34,322 nt of DNA. Source: Acidobacteriota bacterium. Its GTDB lineage: Bacteria > Acidobacteriota > Thermoanaerobaculia > Thermoanaerobaculales > Thermoanaerobaculaceae. The notes beneath the pieces were generated by a model. It made no database searches and was not told the DNA's origin. It saw only the letters and a list, made by a program, of their open reading frames with translations. How positions within the stretch are numbered: the first letter of the stretch is position 1; the number at the start of each line of letters is the position of its first letter. Below, one piece after another: positions 26,190-34,322 of this stretch. The stretch covers positions 366 to 34,687 of the forward strand of contig PMLC01000051.1 in the NCBI GenBank assembly GCA_003158745.1, written 5' to 3'. A program made the translations under genes and the position numbers.

Positions 26190-26330
26190 AGTTCAGAGTT
26201 GAGAGTTGAGAGTGAAGAGTTCAGAAGCAGTAGCAACCAGCGATCTTCGTTGGACGCATCGCCTTTCGGAGGTTGCCCCGCGATCCCTGCTGTTCAACTC
26301 TTAACTCTTCACTCCTAACTCCTCACTCCG
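26190..26330. repeat. Short-word palindromic intergenic repeat, copy C (GAGAGTT words)
   Basis: The left arm (26191-26230) is heptamers: CAGAGTT, GAGAGTT, GAGAGTG, AAGAGTT. The right arm (26288-26329) is their reverse complement class (CAACTCT, TAACTCT, TCACTCC, TAACTCC). The middle has two further stems: GCGAT/ATCGC (26240-26262) and GCAACC/GGTTGC (26233-26276). It fills the gap between the desulfurase stop and the mfd promoter region. The design matches copies A, D and E but with a different word. Confidence 0.8.
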
Positions 26331-26349
26331 CCCGCAGAACCGGTGCGGG

Positions 26350-26355
26350 TACAAT
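26350..26355 (+). promoter_or_regulatory. Predicted -10 box of mfd
   Basis: TACAAT in the string GGGTACAATC, identical to the box before plsC. It lies 26 nt upstream of ATG 26382 and argues against the in-frame GTG at 26343, which would lie upstream of the transcript start. No good -35 is visible. Confidence 0.35.
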
Positions 26356-26381
26356 CTCCTCCCGGCCTGCCATACCGGCCG

Positions 26382-29300
26382 ATGGAGGCGAGGGCGGGCG
26401 AAGCGCCAGATGTGATCGCCGCCGGTGTCGAGCGCGTGCGCCGGAAGCTCCTCCCAGGGGGAGCGCCGCACGCGGTGGGTGGGGTATGCCCCGCGGCCCG
26501 CAGCCTCGCGGTCGCAGCGCTCGCCGCCGGACCCGGCACGACGATCGTCATCGTCCCGACCGAGCGCGATGCGGAAGAGCTTGTCGCCGGTCTCGAACTG
26601 CTGGCGCCCCAAGCTCCCGCAGCCGCCCTGCCGGCCGAGGCCGTCGAGGCGTACCTGGGCCGCACGCCACCGCTCGGCGCGACCGCCGCCGCGGCGACTG
26701 CACTCGCAGGCCTGGCCGGAGGGCGCGTCCGGCTCCTCGTGGTGCCAGCTCGCCTCCTGCCCTACCCATTCCCCGAACCGGAGTCGCTGCTGCGACGCGC
26801 CCCTATCGTTCAGGCCGGAAGCCGACTCGACCCCGGCGATTTCGGGAGGTCTCTCGTCGAGGCGGGCTACCGTCGGGTCGAGGTCGTCGAGGAAGCCGGC
26901 GATTTCGCCCTGCGGGGCCAGGTATTCGATGTCGGCACGCCCGACCGCTTCGTCCGCATCGTGCTCGAGGTCGACACCGTCGAGGCAATGCACGAGTTCG
27001 ACCCGAGCAGCCAGCGCTCGGCCGAAGAGGTGCCCGAGGTTGCCGTCCCCCCGTTGCGTCTCTTCCCGAGCGGAGATGATGCGCGCGCGCTGCTCGCAGC
27101 ACGGCTCGGGGAGGAGGGATGTGGCGCAGCCGCAGCAGCCGCGCTCGCGGGCAGCGACCCGGCTCTCTGGGAGGGGTTTCTGGGCTGGACGGAGCCGCAC
27201 GCAGGAGTCTGGGCGCTGTCCGGCCATCTCGTGGTGTGCGAGCGCGAGGCGGTGCGCGCCGAGATCGAGCGGAGCTCCCAGGCCCTCCGCCGGGCGCGCG
27301 ACACGCTGGCTCGGGACGGCGCCGTCCTTCCGGCACCCGAGAGCTGGCTCACAGCGGCGGACGAATGCATGGGGGCGCTCGGGACTGCGGACCGCATCGA
27401 GCAGCTGGCGCTCGAGGACGGGACCGCATGGGTCCGGCTTGCTACCAGCCCGACCCCCAATCTCGCCTCTCGCCCCCAGGCGCTGATCGACGAGCTGCGC
27501 GCCGGCGCGGCCAAGCGCTACTCCCAGGTGCTGGTGGCCGCCTCCGGCGGCGAGACCCAACGCCTGATGCACCTCCTGAGCGAGGCCGAGATCCCGGTCC
27601 GGCAGGGGTGGCCGCTCGATACGATCGTCGGGGTGGTGCCCGGCCGCCTCGAGCGCGGCTTCGTTTTTCCGGAGACAGGACTCCTCGTGTACGGCCGCGC
27701 CGACCTCACGAGTCTGCCCGCCCCCACGCGCCAGCGGCGATCTCTCGCCCGCGTGCTGGCCGAGATGCGGGACCTCGCGGTCGGCGATTTCGTGGTGCAC
27801 GCGGACCACGGCGTCGGGAGGTTCAACGGTTTCCGCACGCTCGCCCTCGAAGGGGAGGAGCACGAGTGCGTGGAGCTCGAATACGCGGGCGGGGGAAGGC
27901 TTCTGGTCCCGCTCGAGCGTGCCGACGTCCTCGAGAAGTACTCGGGCGCCGAGGGCACGCCGCCGCGCCTCGACCGGCTGGGAGGCACGACCTGGGCGCG
28001 CACGAAATCCAAGGTCAAGCGCGCACTGAAGGACATGGCCGAGGAGCTGCTGAAGGTTCAGGCGCAGAGGGAGCTGGCCGCGGGCTTCGCCTTCTCAAAG
28101 GACTCGCCGTGGCAGCGCCAGTTCGAGGAAGCCTTCGAGTACGAGCCGACCGCCGACCAGGCGCAGGCGATTACCGAGGCCAAGCGGGACATGGAGTCGC
28201 CGCGCGCAATGGATCGGCTACTCGTCGGTGACGTCGGCTACGGCAAGACCGAGGTCGCCATGCGCGCCGCCTTCAAGGTGGTGATGGACGGCAAGCAGGT
28301 CGCGGCGCTGGCACCCACCACCATCCTGGCCGAGCAGCACCTCCGTACGTTCGTGAGGCGCTTCGCCGGCTTTCCGGTCGAGATCCGCTGGCTTTCGCGT
28401 TTCGTGCCCGCCGCCGAGCAGCGGAAGGTCGTGGCCGGCGTCGCCGAGGGCACCGTGGACGTCGTGATCGGGACGCACCGGCTGCTGGCCAAGGACGTGC
28501 GCTTCCGCGATCTGGGGCTCTTGATCGTGGACGAGGAGCAGCGTTTCGGGGTCGCTCAAAAGGAACGCCTCAAGGCGCTTAAGTCGAGCGTGGACGTACT
28601 CGCGATGTCCGCGACGCCGATCCCGCGGACGCTCAATCTGGGCCTTCTCGGCCTGCGCGACGTTTCGATCATCGAGACCCCGCCCCGGGACCGCCTGGCG
28701 GTGCAGACACACGTATTGCCGTTCCGGCGAGAGGTGATCCGGGAGGCCATCCTCACGGAGCTCTCGCGCGGCGGCCAGGTGTTCTTCGTGCACAACCGCG
28801 TGGCGTCGATAGGCGCCATGGCCGAACTGGTGCGCCGGACCGTCCCGGAGGCGCGCGTGGCCGTGGCACACGGACAGATGGACGAGCGGGAACTCGAGAA
28901 GGCGATGGATGCGTTCGTCGAAGGCCGGGCCGACGTGCTGGTTTCCACCGCCATCATCGAGAACGGCCTCGACATCCCCAACGCCAACACCCTGATCGTG
29001 AACCGAGCGGACCGCTTCGGCCTCGCGCAACTCTACCAGCTGCGCGGCCGCGTGGGACGCTCCGATCGTCTCGCGTTTGCGTACTTGCTGGTGCCCCCCG
29101 AGCGCTCGCTTAGCCAGGAGGCGCGGGCTCGCCTGGCCGCTATCCTCGAGTTTGCCGAACTCGGGGCGGGGTTCCGGATCGCCGCGAGGGACCTCGAGAT
29201 CCGCGGTGCCGGCAACCTGCTCGGCGCGGAGCAGCACGGCCACCTGCGAGCCGTAGGCTATGAGACCTATTGCCACCTGTTGCAGGAAGCGGTGGGCGAG

Positions 29301-29762
29301 CTCCGCGGCGAAGCTGCACCACCGCCGACGACCTCGGTGGAACTGCGCCTCGGCCTCGACCTGCGTCTGCCGGAGAGGTACATCCCGGAGGAGACGCTGC
29401 GGCTGGCCGTCTACCGGCGCATCGCCGGCACCCGTACGGACAACGAGCTCGCATCCTTGAGGACCGAGTACGTCGACCGCTTCGGTCCCGCTCCGCTCCA
29501 GCTTGACCACCTGGTGCTGCACCAGCGCATCCGCAGGCGAGCGGAGGCGAGCGGCATGACGAAGATCAGACGTAGCCCGCTCGGATGGGAACTGACCTTC
29601 GATCCGTCCCACCCGGCCGCACACCCGACCGCCATGACGCTTCTTGGAGCCGCCGAGGAAGCCACCCTCTCGCCCGCCGGCGTGTTGCGCCTCCCGATCG
29701 AGCACCTGGATTTTGTGGCGGCAGCGGCGGCGCTTGCCGAGCTGCTCCCGCCGCAGGTGTGA
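26382..29762 (+). CDS. mfd: Transcription-repair coupling factor Mfd
   Basis: Translocase that removes RNA polymerase stalled at DNA lesions and recruits UvrA. From the preferred ATG it has 1126 residues, normal for the family. In order: the UvrB-like N-terminal region with the LRGQVFDVGTPDRFVRI-type block, the RNA-polymerase-interaction domain starting VVHADHGVGRFNGFRTL (about residue 470), the RecG-like helicase with Walker A GDVGYGKTEVA (about 615), DEEQRFGV (about 716), SATPIPRTLNL, the VFFVHNRV motif IV, STAIIENGLDIPNANTLIV, QLYQLRGRVGRS, and the C-terminal TRCF domain. GTG 26343 in the same frame is an alternative but contains the -10 box. Palindromic repeats flank the gene on both sides. 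Confidence 0.97.
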   Translation: MEARAGEAPDVIAAGVERVRRKLLPGGAPHAVGGVCPAARSLAVAALAAGPGTTIVIVPTERDAEELVAGLELLAPQAPAAALPAEAVEAYLGRTPPLGATAAAATALAGLAGGRVRLLVVPARLLPYPFPEPESLLRRAPIVQAGSRLDPGDFGRSLVEAGYRRVEVVEEAGDFALRGQVFDVGTPDRFVRIVLEVDTVEAMHEFDPSSQRSAEEVPEVAVPPLRLFPSGDDARALLAARLGEEGCGAAAAAALAGSDPALWEGFLGWTEPHAGVWALSGHLVVCEREAVRAEIERSSQALRRARDTLARDGAVLPAPESWLTAADECMGALGTADRIEQLALEDGTAWVRLATSPTPNLASRPQALIDELRAGAAKRYSQVLVAASGGETQRLMHLLSEAEIPVRQGWPLDTIVGVVPGRLERGFVFPETGLLVYGRADLTSLPAPTRQRRSLARVLAEMRDLAVGDFVVHADHGVGRFNGFRTLALEGEEHECVELEYAGGGRLLVPLERADVLEKYSGAEGTPPRLDRLGGTTWARTKSKVKRALKDMAEELLKVQAQRELAAGFAFSKDSPWQRQFEEAFEYEPTADQAQAITEAKRDMESPRAMDRLLVGDVGYGKTEVAMRAAFKVVMDGKQVAALAPTTILAEQHLRTFVRRFAGFPVEIRWLSRFVPAAEQRKVVAGVAEGTVDVVIGTHRLLAKDVRFRDLGLLIVDEEQRFGVAQKERLKALKSSVDVLAMSATPIPRTLNLGLLGLRDVSIIETPPRDRLAVQTHVLPFRREVIREAILTELSRGGQVFFVHNRVASIGAMAELVRRTVPEARVAVAHGQMDERELEKAMDAFVEGRADVLVSTAIIENGLDIPNANTLIVNRADRFGLAQLYQLRGRVGRSDRLAFAYLLVPPERSLSQEARARLAAILEFAELGAGFRIAARDLEIRGAGNLLGAEQHGHLRAVGYETYCHLLQEAVGELRGEAAPPPTTSVELRLGLDLRLPERYIPEETLRLAVYRRIAGTRTDNELASLRTEYVDRFGPAPLQLDHLVLHQRIRRRAEASGMTKIRRSPLGWELTFDPSHPAAHPTAMTLLGAAEEATLSPAGVLRLPIEHLDFVAAAAALAELLPPQV

Positions 29763-29769
29763 GAAACCG

Positions 29770-29898
29770 TGGGTCGTGGATCGTGGTTCGATGAAGCGAG
29801 CAGAGGAGCGGAGGGGCTGAGGAGCAGAGGGGCAGAGACGAAGCGTCATCGTGCCTGTTTGATGCTCCTCTGCTCCCCTGTTCCTCTGCCCCTCTGCT
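29770..29898. repeat. Short-word palindromic intergenic repeat, copy D (GCAGAGGA octamers)
   Basis: The left arm (29799-29833) is octamers GCAGAGGA, GCGGAGGG, GCTGAGGA, GCAGAGGG. The right arm (29864-29898) is complementary over 35 nt with about 6 mismatches, giving a hairpin with a 30-nt loop. Before it, GTGGATC-GTGGTTC (from 29776) repeats the GTGGTCC word of copy A. It lies between mfd and the phosphofructokinase gene. No T run follows, so it is not a standard intrinsic terminator. Confidence 0.88.
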
Positions 29899-29993
29899 GT
29901 GTGCGGACTCGGCAGTGCCCGACCGCTGCCAGCGCCTCTCCCCGGGAATTCCCACTGCGCTAGAATCCTCCGCTTGAGACAAGGAGCACGAGC

Positions 29994-31202
29994 ATGAGCA
30001 ACGTGAACACCATCAAGGGAACGATTGCGATCCTGACCGGGGGCGGCGACGTCCCGGGACTCAACCCCGCGATTCGCGCGCTCACCGTGCGCGCACTGCG
30101 AGAGGGCTACCGCGTGTTGGGGATCCGGCGTGGTTGGGCCGGGATCGTGGAGCTCGAGCGCGACAAGGGCAAGCCCCACGAGGACCATGTGATCGAGCTG
30201 TCCGAAGAAGCCGTGAACAAGGTCGGGCGGACCGGCGGTACGTTCCTGCACACCTCGCGCACCAACCCGTCGAAGGTCACGCAGGCGCAGCTCCCGCCGC
30301 ACCTCAGGGACAAGTACCCGGGCGACATCGTGGACGTCACCCCCGACGTACTTGCCAACCTCGAGTGGCTCGGCGTGGACACCCTGATCCCGATCGGCGG
30401 CGACGACACGCTGTCGTATGGAGTGCGCCTCCACAAGGAGGGCGTGCGAGTCATCGCGATCCCAAAGACGATGGACAACGACGTGCCGGGCACCGACTAC
30501 TGCATCGGGTTCTCGACCTGCGTGACGCGCACGATCGAGATGACGCATGACCTGCGCACCTCCGCCGGGAGCCACGAGCGCTTTCTCGTGATCGAGGTGT
30601 TCGGCCGCTACGCCGGCTTCACCGCGCTCCTCCCCACCATGGCGGGCGCCGCCAACCGCTGCGTAATCCCCGAGCACGTCTTCGACATCGAGCGGCTGTG
30701 CGAGCTGCTGACCGAGGACCGCCACACCAACCCGTCGAAGTACAGCGTCGTCCTGGTCTCCGAGGGCGCCACGTTCAAGGGCATGGAGGAGATGGTGTTC
30801 GAGGACCACGAGACCGACGCGTTCGGCCACAAGAAGCTCGGGGGCATCGGCGACCGCATCTCCCGCGTGTTGCGCGACCTCTCGCCGAAGTTCAACAACG
30901 GTCGGCGCATCAACGTCATCAACCAGCGGCTCGGCTACCTCGTGCGCTGCGGCAACCCCGACGCCCTCGATTCAATCGTTCCGATGGCGTTCGGCAACCT
31001 GGCGATGGACCTCGTGCTCGACGGCGTCGCGGGACGTCTCGTCAACGTCCGCAACGGCCGCTACGACAACGTCCCGATCGACGTCGTCGCCAGCCGGAAG
31101 AAGACCGTGGACGTTCGCAAATTCTACAGCCCCGAGCGCCTGCGGCCGATCTACGAGCGCTTCGAGGCCAAGCCCCTGTTCATCATGACGAGCGACTACT
31201 GA
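29994..31202 (+). CDS. 6-phosphofructokinase, predicted PPi-dependent type
   Basis: Phosphorylates fructose-6-phosphate in glycolysis. The 402-residue protein starts with ILTGGGDVPGLN and keeps the family core. The phosphodonor motif is GGDDT (135-139), with D138 where ATP-dependent enzymes have glycine (GGDGS), and the active-site loop is PKTMDND (157-163), with K158 where ATP enzymes have glycine (PGTIDND). Both are the recognised marks of PPi-using enzymes, although some GGDDT proteins still use ATP. Further motifs are EVFGRYAGFTAL and NQRLGYLVRCG. ATG 29994 has AAGGAG 7 nt upstream. A TAGAAT at 29961-29966 may be the -10 box. Palindromic repeats lie on both sides. Confidence 0.93.
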   Translation: MSNVNTIKGTIAILTGGGDVPGLNPAIRALTVRALREGYRVLGIRRGWAGIVELERDKGKPHEDHVIELSEEAVNKVGRTGGTFLHTSRTNPSKVTQAQLPPHLRDKYPGDIVDVTPDVLANLEWLGVDTLIPIGGDDTLSYGVRLHKEGVRVIAIPKTMDNDVPGTDYCIGFSTCVTRTIEMTHDLRTSAGSHERFLVIEVFGRYAGFTALLPTMAGAANRCVIPEHVFDIERLCELLTEDRHTNPSKYSVVLVSEGATFKGMEEMVFEDHETDAFGHKKLGGIGDRISRVLRDLSPKFNNGRRINVINQRLGYLVRCGNPDALDSIVPMAFGNLAMDLVLDGVAGRLVNVRNGRYDNVPIDVVASRKKTVDVRKFYSPERLRPIYERFEAKPLFIMTSDY

Positions 31203-31209
31203 GAAGACA

Positions 31210-31458
31210 GGGGTCCGGGGTCCGAAAAGACGGGCAGAGGAGCGGAGGGGCTGAGGAGCAGAGGGGCCAAAGACCGTTCGAAGGTCCGCAAGTCCGAAGG
31301 TCCGAAGGTCCGAAGGTTCACCTAGGAAAGACCATTTCTCCGCTCCCGCCCCTATTCCTTGCATTCGTCTTGGCCTCTGAGCTTTCGAACCTTCGAACGT
31401 GTGAACCTGCGAACGGTCTTTGGCCCCTCTGCTCCCCTGCACCTCTGCCCCTCTGCCG
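31210..31458. repeat. Short-word palindromic intergenic repeat, copy E (largest, two word classes)
   Basis: The left arm (31232-31319) starts after GGGGTCC-GGGGTCC. It has GCNGAGGR octamers followed by GTCCGAAG octamers (GTTCGAAG, GTCCGCAA, then GTCCGAAG three times). The right arm (31382-31458) carries both classes in reverse complement and reverse order. The 26 bases 31255-31280 and 31410-31435 are perfectly complementary. The intervening 60 nt are pyrimidine-rich and unpaired. It lies between the convergent phosphofructokinase and upp genes. Confidence 0.92.
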
Positions 31459-31514
31459 TCGTTAGAGTGCGGGCGGCCGCGCCGAACGGGGGGCCTCGGC
31501 CAACGCCGGGTAGG

Positions 31515-31664
31515 CGCGCCGCCGCCGTTGGGCCAGATGCAAGGAAGGCGAGGCGGTCGGACCGGAGCGTAGCCGCAGGCTACGTGAGGATCCGGACCGC
31601 CGCAGCCTGACGCCGCAGATGGTCCGACGCCGGCGGCGCCATCGGCCGACGCCGGTGGCGCCCG
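31515..31664. repeat. Dispersed palindromic repeat family 2, copy next to the upp 3' end
   Basis: Shares the 32-nt block (31521-31552) and 36-nt block (31605-31640) with 10987-11018 and 11063-11098. The centre CGTAGCC-gca-GGCTACG (31568-31584) is a perfect 7-bp inverted repeat. Here the flanks GCGGTC (31553-31558) and GGACCGC (31594-31600) also pair, extending the stem. A partial extra CGACGCCGGTGGCGCC follows. It ends at the upp stop codon, as copy 1 ends at the ftsH stop. Confidence 0.9.
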
Positions 31665-32285
31665 TCAGGTGCCGTAGAGGCGGTCGCCGAAGTCGCCCAA
31701 CCCCGGGAGGATGTACTTCCTCGCATCGAGGCCGCTGTCGACCGCCGCAGTGTAGATCTCGACCTCCGGCACGGCCTTCTCGAGGTGGGCCACGCCCTCG
31801 GGCGCGGCGACGATCGAGACGAGGCGCACGCCGCGCGCGCCCATCCCCTGGAGCCCTTCGACCGCCATCGCGGCGGAACCACCGGTCGCCAGCATCGGGT
31901 CCAGCAGGAAAACCACCGCGTCACCGAGGTTGCCCGGCACTTTTTCGTAGTATCGGCGGGCGACCGCGGTGGCCTCGTCGCGTTCCAGCCCGAAGTAGCC
32001 CACGTGCGCCGACGGCACCAGATCGAGGAAGGCGCCCAGCATCCCGAGGCCTGCCCGTAGCACCGGCACCGCAACCACTCGTACCGTGACACGGCTTGCC
32101 TGAGCGACCTCTAGCGGGGTCTCGACCGTGCCGGCGACGGTCGGGATGTCTCGCGTCGCCTCCGAAACCAGCAGCAGCGAGATCCGGTGGGACAGGATTC
32201 GAAAGTCGTCGCATGGGGTGGTCCGGTCGCGCAAGCGGGTCAGAATGTCCTGAAGCAGCGGGTGCTTCACCACATGGAGGGTCAT
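31665..32285 (-). CDS. upp: Uracil phosphoribosyltransferase
   Basis: Salvages uracil to UMP with PRPP. The 206-residue protein has full family length. It starts [18 protein letters not shown], shows [11 protein letters not shown] and the PRPP loop [12 protein letters not shown] with intact residues, and ends with the uracil-site block [20 protein letters not shown] 32285 fits the conserved start; in-frame codons further upstream are not needed. No Shine-Dalgarno is visible, but TATCGT lies 8 nt before the ATG, so the mRNA may be nearly leaderless. It is a single gene, divergent from the copper ATPase and convergent with the phosphofructokinase. Confidence 0.97.
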   Translation of the reverse strand: MTLHVVKHPLLQDILTRLRDRTTPCDDFRILSHRISLLLVSEATRDIPTVAGTVETPLEVAQASRVTVRVVAVPVLRAGLGMLGAFLDLVPSAHVGYFGLERDEATAVARRYYEKVPGNLGDAVVFLLDPMLATGGSAAMAVEGLQGMGARGVRLVSIVAAPEGVAHLEKAVPEVEIYTAAVDSGLDARKYILPGLGDFGDRLYGT

Positions 32286-32293
32286 GGTGCCCG

Positions 32294-32299
32294 ACGATA
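32294..32299 (-). promoter_or_regulatory. Possible -10 box of upp
   Basis: Minus-strand TATCGT lies 8 nt before ATG 32285, with no ribosome-binding site in between. No clear -35 is visible. It is listed because the geometry matches the boxes before folP, plsC and the RsbW-like gene. Confidence 0.3.
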
Positions 32300-32393
32300 C
32301 CACGCAGGAACAGGCAGTTGGTCGTTCCTACCGCGCCGCAACAATTCATCCCTGTTCGGTTATGCGGTAATGTATATGCGGCTGGGAGGCGGT

Positions 32394-34322
32394 ATGCACG
32401 ACGGCAAAAAGGGACATCGGATGACGGCGGCACCGGGCGAGAAGGGGCTCCTCGGCCTCGACCCGGTGTGCGGGATGGAGGTTCTCGAGAAGCCGAACGC
32501 GGTCTCTCGGCGGCACGGTGAAACCACGTACTACTTCTGCTGCGCCGGTTGCGCCGCCAGGTTCAACGCCGACCCGGAGCGTTTCATCGCCAAACTCGGC
32601 AGCGCGCCGATGGCCCCGCGCATGACGCCGCTGATGCCGACGATACCCGCTTCGACGAAACCGGCGTCCGTCGGGAAACTCCTCGGCACCGATCCCGTTT
32701 GTGGCATGCAGGTGTTGGAGAAGCCGAACGCGATCTCGCGTCAGCACGGCGGGACAACCTATTTCTTCTGCAACCCGCGCTGCGCCGAGCGCTTCGATGC
32801 CGACCCCGAGGGGATCCTGGCCGCACCCGGGAGCCACGGGATGCACCGGTCTCCCACGCCGTCCGCCGAGGCGGGTGCGGCTCCGACGACCGCCACGGCC
32901 GAGTACGTTTGTCCGATGTGCCCCGAGGTCCACGAGGTCCGGCCCGGCGCCTGCCCATCCTGCGGGATGGCGCTCGAGCCGGCGATACCAGAGGCGGCCA
33001 CCCGCACCGAGTACGTCTGCCCGATGCATCCCGAGGTGGTGAAGGCGGGTCCGGGCGAATGCCCGATCTGCGGCATGGCTCTCGAGCCGCGCGCGGTTCC
33101 GCTCGAGGAAGCGCCCAACCCCGAACTCGTGGACATGACGCGGCGGTTCTGGATCAGCGCGGCGCTCGCCCTGCCGCTGCTGCTCATCGCGATGGGCGGG
33201 ATGGCGCCCTCTCTCCGCCATGCCTTCGAGACGCCCTGGATGCCGTGGCTGCAGCTCGCACTCGCGACTCCGGTCGTGCTGTGGGGCGGGGCCCCGTTCT
33301 TCGTCCGCGGATGGCGCTCGATTGTGACCTGGCGGCTCAACATGTTCACGCTGATCGCGATCGGCACCGGCACCGCGTTCGCTTACTCCCTGGTGGCGAC
33401 GGTAGCTCCCGGGGTCTTCCCGGAGTCGTTCCGGATGCACGGCCGTGTCGCGGTGTACTTCGAGGCCGCCGCCGTCATCACCGCGCTGGTCCTGCTCGGG
33501 CAGGTCCTCGAGCTTCGCGCCCGCGCCCGCACCGGCAACGCGATCCGCGCCCTCCTCGGCCTCGCGCCCAAGACCGCCCGCGTCGTCCTCCCCGACGGCA
33601 GCGAGCGCGATGCTCCGCTCGAGCAGGTGAAGCCGGGCGACCGCCTGCGCGTTCGGCCCGGCGAGAAGATCCCGGTGGACGGCACCGTCGAGGAGGGCGC
33701 CTCGTCGGTGGATGAGTCGATGATCACCGGCGAGCCGATTCCGGTCGAGAAGACCGCGGGAAGCAAGCTCACGGGAGCCACCGTGAACGCAACGGGCAGT
33801 TTCGTGATGCGCGCCGAGCGGGTGGGCGCCGATACGCTGCTCGCCCACATCGTGGCGCTGGTCTCGCAGGCCCAGCGCTCGCGCGCGCCGATCCAGCGCG
33901 TCGCCGACCGCGTGGCGGCGGTGTTCGTGCCGGTCGTCGTCGCGGCCTCGGTCCTGACCTTCCTGGCCTGGGCGCTTTTCGGCCCCGAGCCGCGGCTCGC
34001 CCATGCCCTCGTCAACGCCGTCGCGGTGCTGATCATCGCGTGCCCGTGTGCGCTCGGCCTCGCCACACCGATGTCGATCATGGTGGGCGTCGGCCGCGGC
34101 GCGCGCTCAGGTGTGCTGATCCGGGACGCCGAGGCGCTCGAGGCGTTCGAGAAGATCGACACCCTGGTAGTGGACAAAACCGGCACCCTCACCGAGGGGA
34201 AGCCGCACATCACGACCGTCGTAACCGGCGCGGGGTTCTCCGAGGACGAGATCCTCAGCGTAGCGGCGGCCCTCGAGAAGGGTTCCGAGCACCCCCTGGC
34301 CTCCGCCGTGCTCGCCGCGGCG
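32394..34322 (+). CDS. Copper-type P1B ATPase with two YHS and two heavy-metal-binding domains (3' end cut by window)
   Basis: Pumps heavy metal, probably Cu(I), across the membrane using ATP. The 643 residues present show two YHS domains starting DPVCGM (from residue 23 and about 104), and two HMBD motifs (YVCPMCPEV...[10 protein letters not shown] and YVCPMHPEV...[10 protein letters not shown]). Membrane helices, the [12 protein letters not shown] actuator loop, the CPC metal site (550-552) and the phosphorylation site DKTGTLT (594-600) follow. The ATP-binding half is partly beyond the edge. CPC plus YHS/HMBD points to the CopA/CopB side of the family, and there is no N-terminal HMA domain. 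Start candidates in frame are ATG 32370, 32376, 32394 (GGGAGG 4 nt upstream) and 32421 (AAAAAGGGA 6 nt upstream); 32394 or 32421 are the best. Divergent from upp. Confidence 0.92.
   Translation, partial: MHDGKKGHRMTAAPGEKGLLGLDPVCGMEVLEKPNAVSRRHGETTYYFCCAGCAARFNADPERFIAKLGSAPMAPRMTPLMPTIPASTKPASVGKLLGTDPVCGMQVLEKPNAISRQHGGTTYFFCNPRCAERFDADPEGILAAPGSHGMHRSPTPSAEAGAAPTTATAEYVCPMCPEVHEVRPGACPSCGMALEPAIPEAATRTEYVCPMHPEVVKAGPGECPICGMALEPRAVPLEEAPNPELVDMTRRFWISAALALPLLLIAMGGMAPSLRHAFETPWMPWLQLALATPVVLWGGAPFFVRGWRSIVTWRLNMFTLIAIGTGTAFAYSLVATVAPGVFPESFRMHGRVAVYFEAAAVITALVLLGQVLELRARARTGNAIRALLGLAPKTARVVLPDGSERDAPLEQVKPGDRLRVRPGEKIPVDGTVEEGASSVDESMITGEPIPVEKTAGSKLTGATVNATGSFVMRAERVGADTLLAHIVALVSQAQRSRAPIQRVADRVAAVFVPVVVAASVLTFLAWALFGPEPRLAHALVNAVAVLIIACPCALGLATPMSIMVGVGRGARSGVLIRDAEALEAFEKIDTLVVDKTGTLTEGKPHITTVVTGAGFSEDEILSVAAALEKGSEHPLASAVLAAA

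Noticed and set aside
26301-27863. A 520-codon minus-strand open frame opposite the start of mfd
   Set aside because: Antisense shadow of mfd in G+C-rich DNA; composition is not protein-like and it reads through repeat C.
29799-29898. Ordinary intrinsic terminator after mfd
   Set aside because: No T run follows, the stem is far too long, and the same words recur at other intergenic sites.
28218-30830. An 870-codon open frame on the minus strand opposite mfd and the phosphofructokinase gene
   Set aside because: It is the mirror of two certain genes, is rich in Arg, Gly and His, has no domain, and runs through the palindromic repeat D.
32286-32393. Metal-responsive MerR-type operator before the copper ATPase
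   Set aside because: I find no -35/-10 pair with the long 19-20 bp spacer and dyad expected for CueR-type promoters.

Overview
The window is 34.3 kb of high-G+C bacterial chromosome, roughly two thirds G+C by eye. It is densely packed with housekeeping and signalling genes and carries no recognisable mobile element, CRISPR array or rRNA. The gene set points to a Gram-negative-like, non-proteobacterial lineage, and I think Acidobacteriota is the most likely phylum. This is inference, not a database result. It rests on a c-di-AMP cassette joined to folP, transmembrane PknB-type kinases, a tRNA-tilS-hpt-ftsH cluster, and intergenic spaces filled with short-word palindromic repeats.

Layout. 1-697 holds no supported gene. 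698-3358 (+) is a transmembrane pseudokinase. 7035-3388 (-) is a tightly overlapping operon folP-cdaA-cdaR-glmM: pterin synthesis, c-di-AMP synthesis and its regulator, and entry to peptidoglycan precursors. 7201-8376 (+) is an exported DsbA-like thioredoxin-fold protein. 10670-8407 (-) is plsC, a MIP18/DUF59 Fe-S protein and the Mrp/ApbC ATPase. 15007-11104 (-) is a second unit: promoter, tRNA(CAU), tilS, an unusual hpt and ftsH. 15110-16623 (+) pairs a small eight-cysteine protein with a class-III aminotransferase-like protein that lacks the PLP lysine. 18205-16827 (-) carries an RsbW-type ATPase, a STAS protein and a single-domain response regulator. A secreted HExxH metallopeptidase (18204-19388, +) diverges from these and overlaps a cyclophilin tail to tail. 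24833-19306 (-) is pgm/pmm, eno, ftsB-like, an active Ser/Thr kinase and the cyclophilin. The right end carries cysteine desulfurase, mfd and a predicted PPi-type phosphofructokinase on +, upp on -, and the first two thirds of a copper-type P1B ATPase on +, cut by the window edge.

What stands out. (1) Five intergenic regions hold palindromes built from degenerate 7- or 8-nt words repeated in tandem and then in reverse complement; the best has 26 identical paired bases. (2) A second palindromic repeat family sits just after the stop codons of both ftsH and upp. (3) Three proteins keep a familiar fold but have lost catalytic residues: the pseudokinase, the aminotransferase-like protein and the Hpt-like protein. 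(4) Several genes have a -10 box 6-8 nt before the start codon and no Shine-Dalgarno, which suggests leaderless mRNAs. (5) A tRNA with anticodon CAU ends 5 nt before the start codon of tilS, the enzyme that modifies a CAU tRNA.
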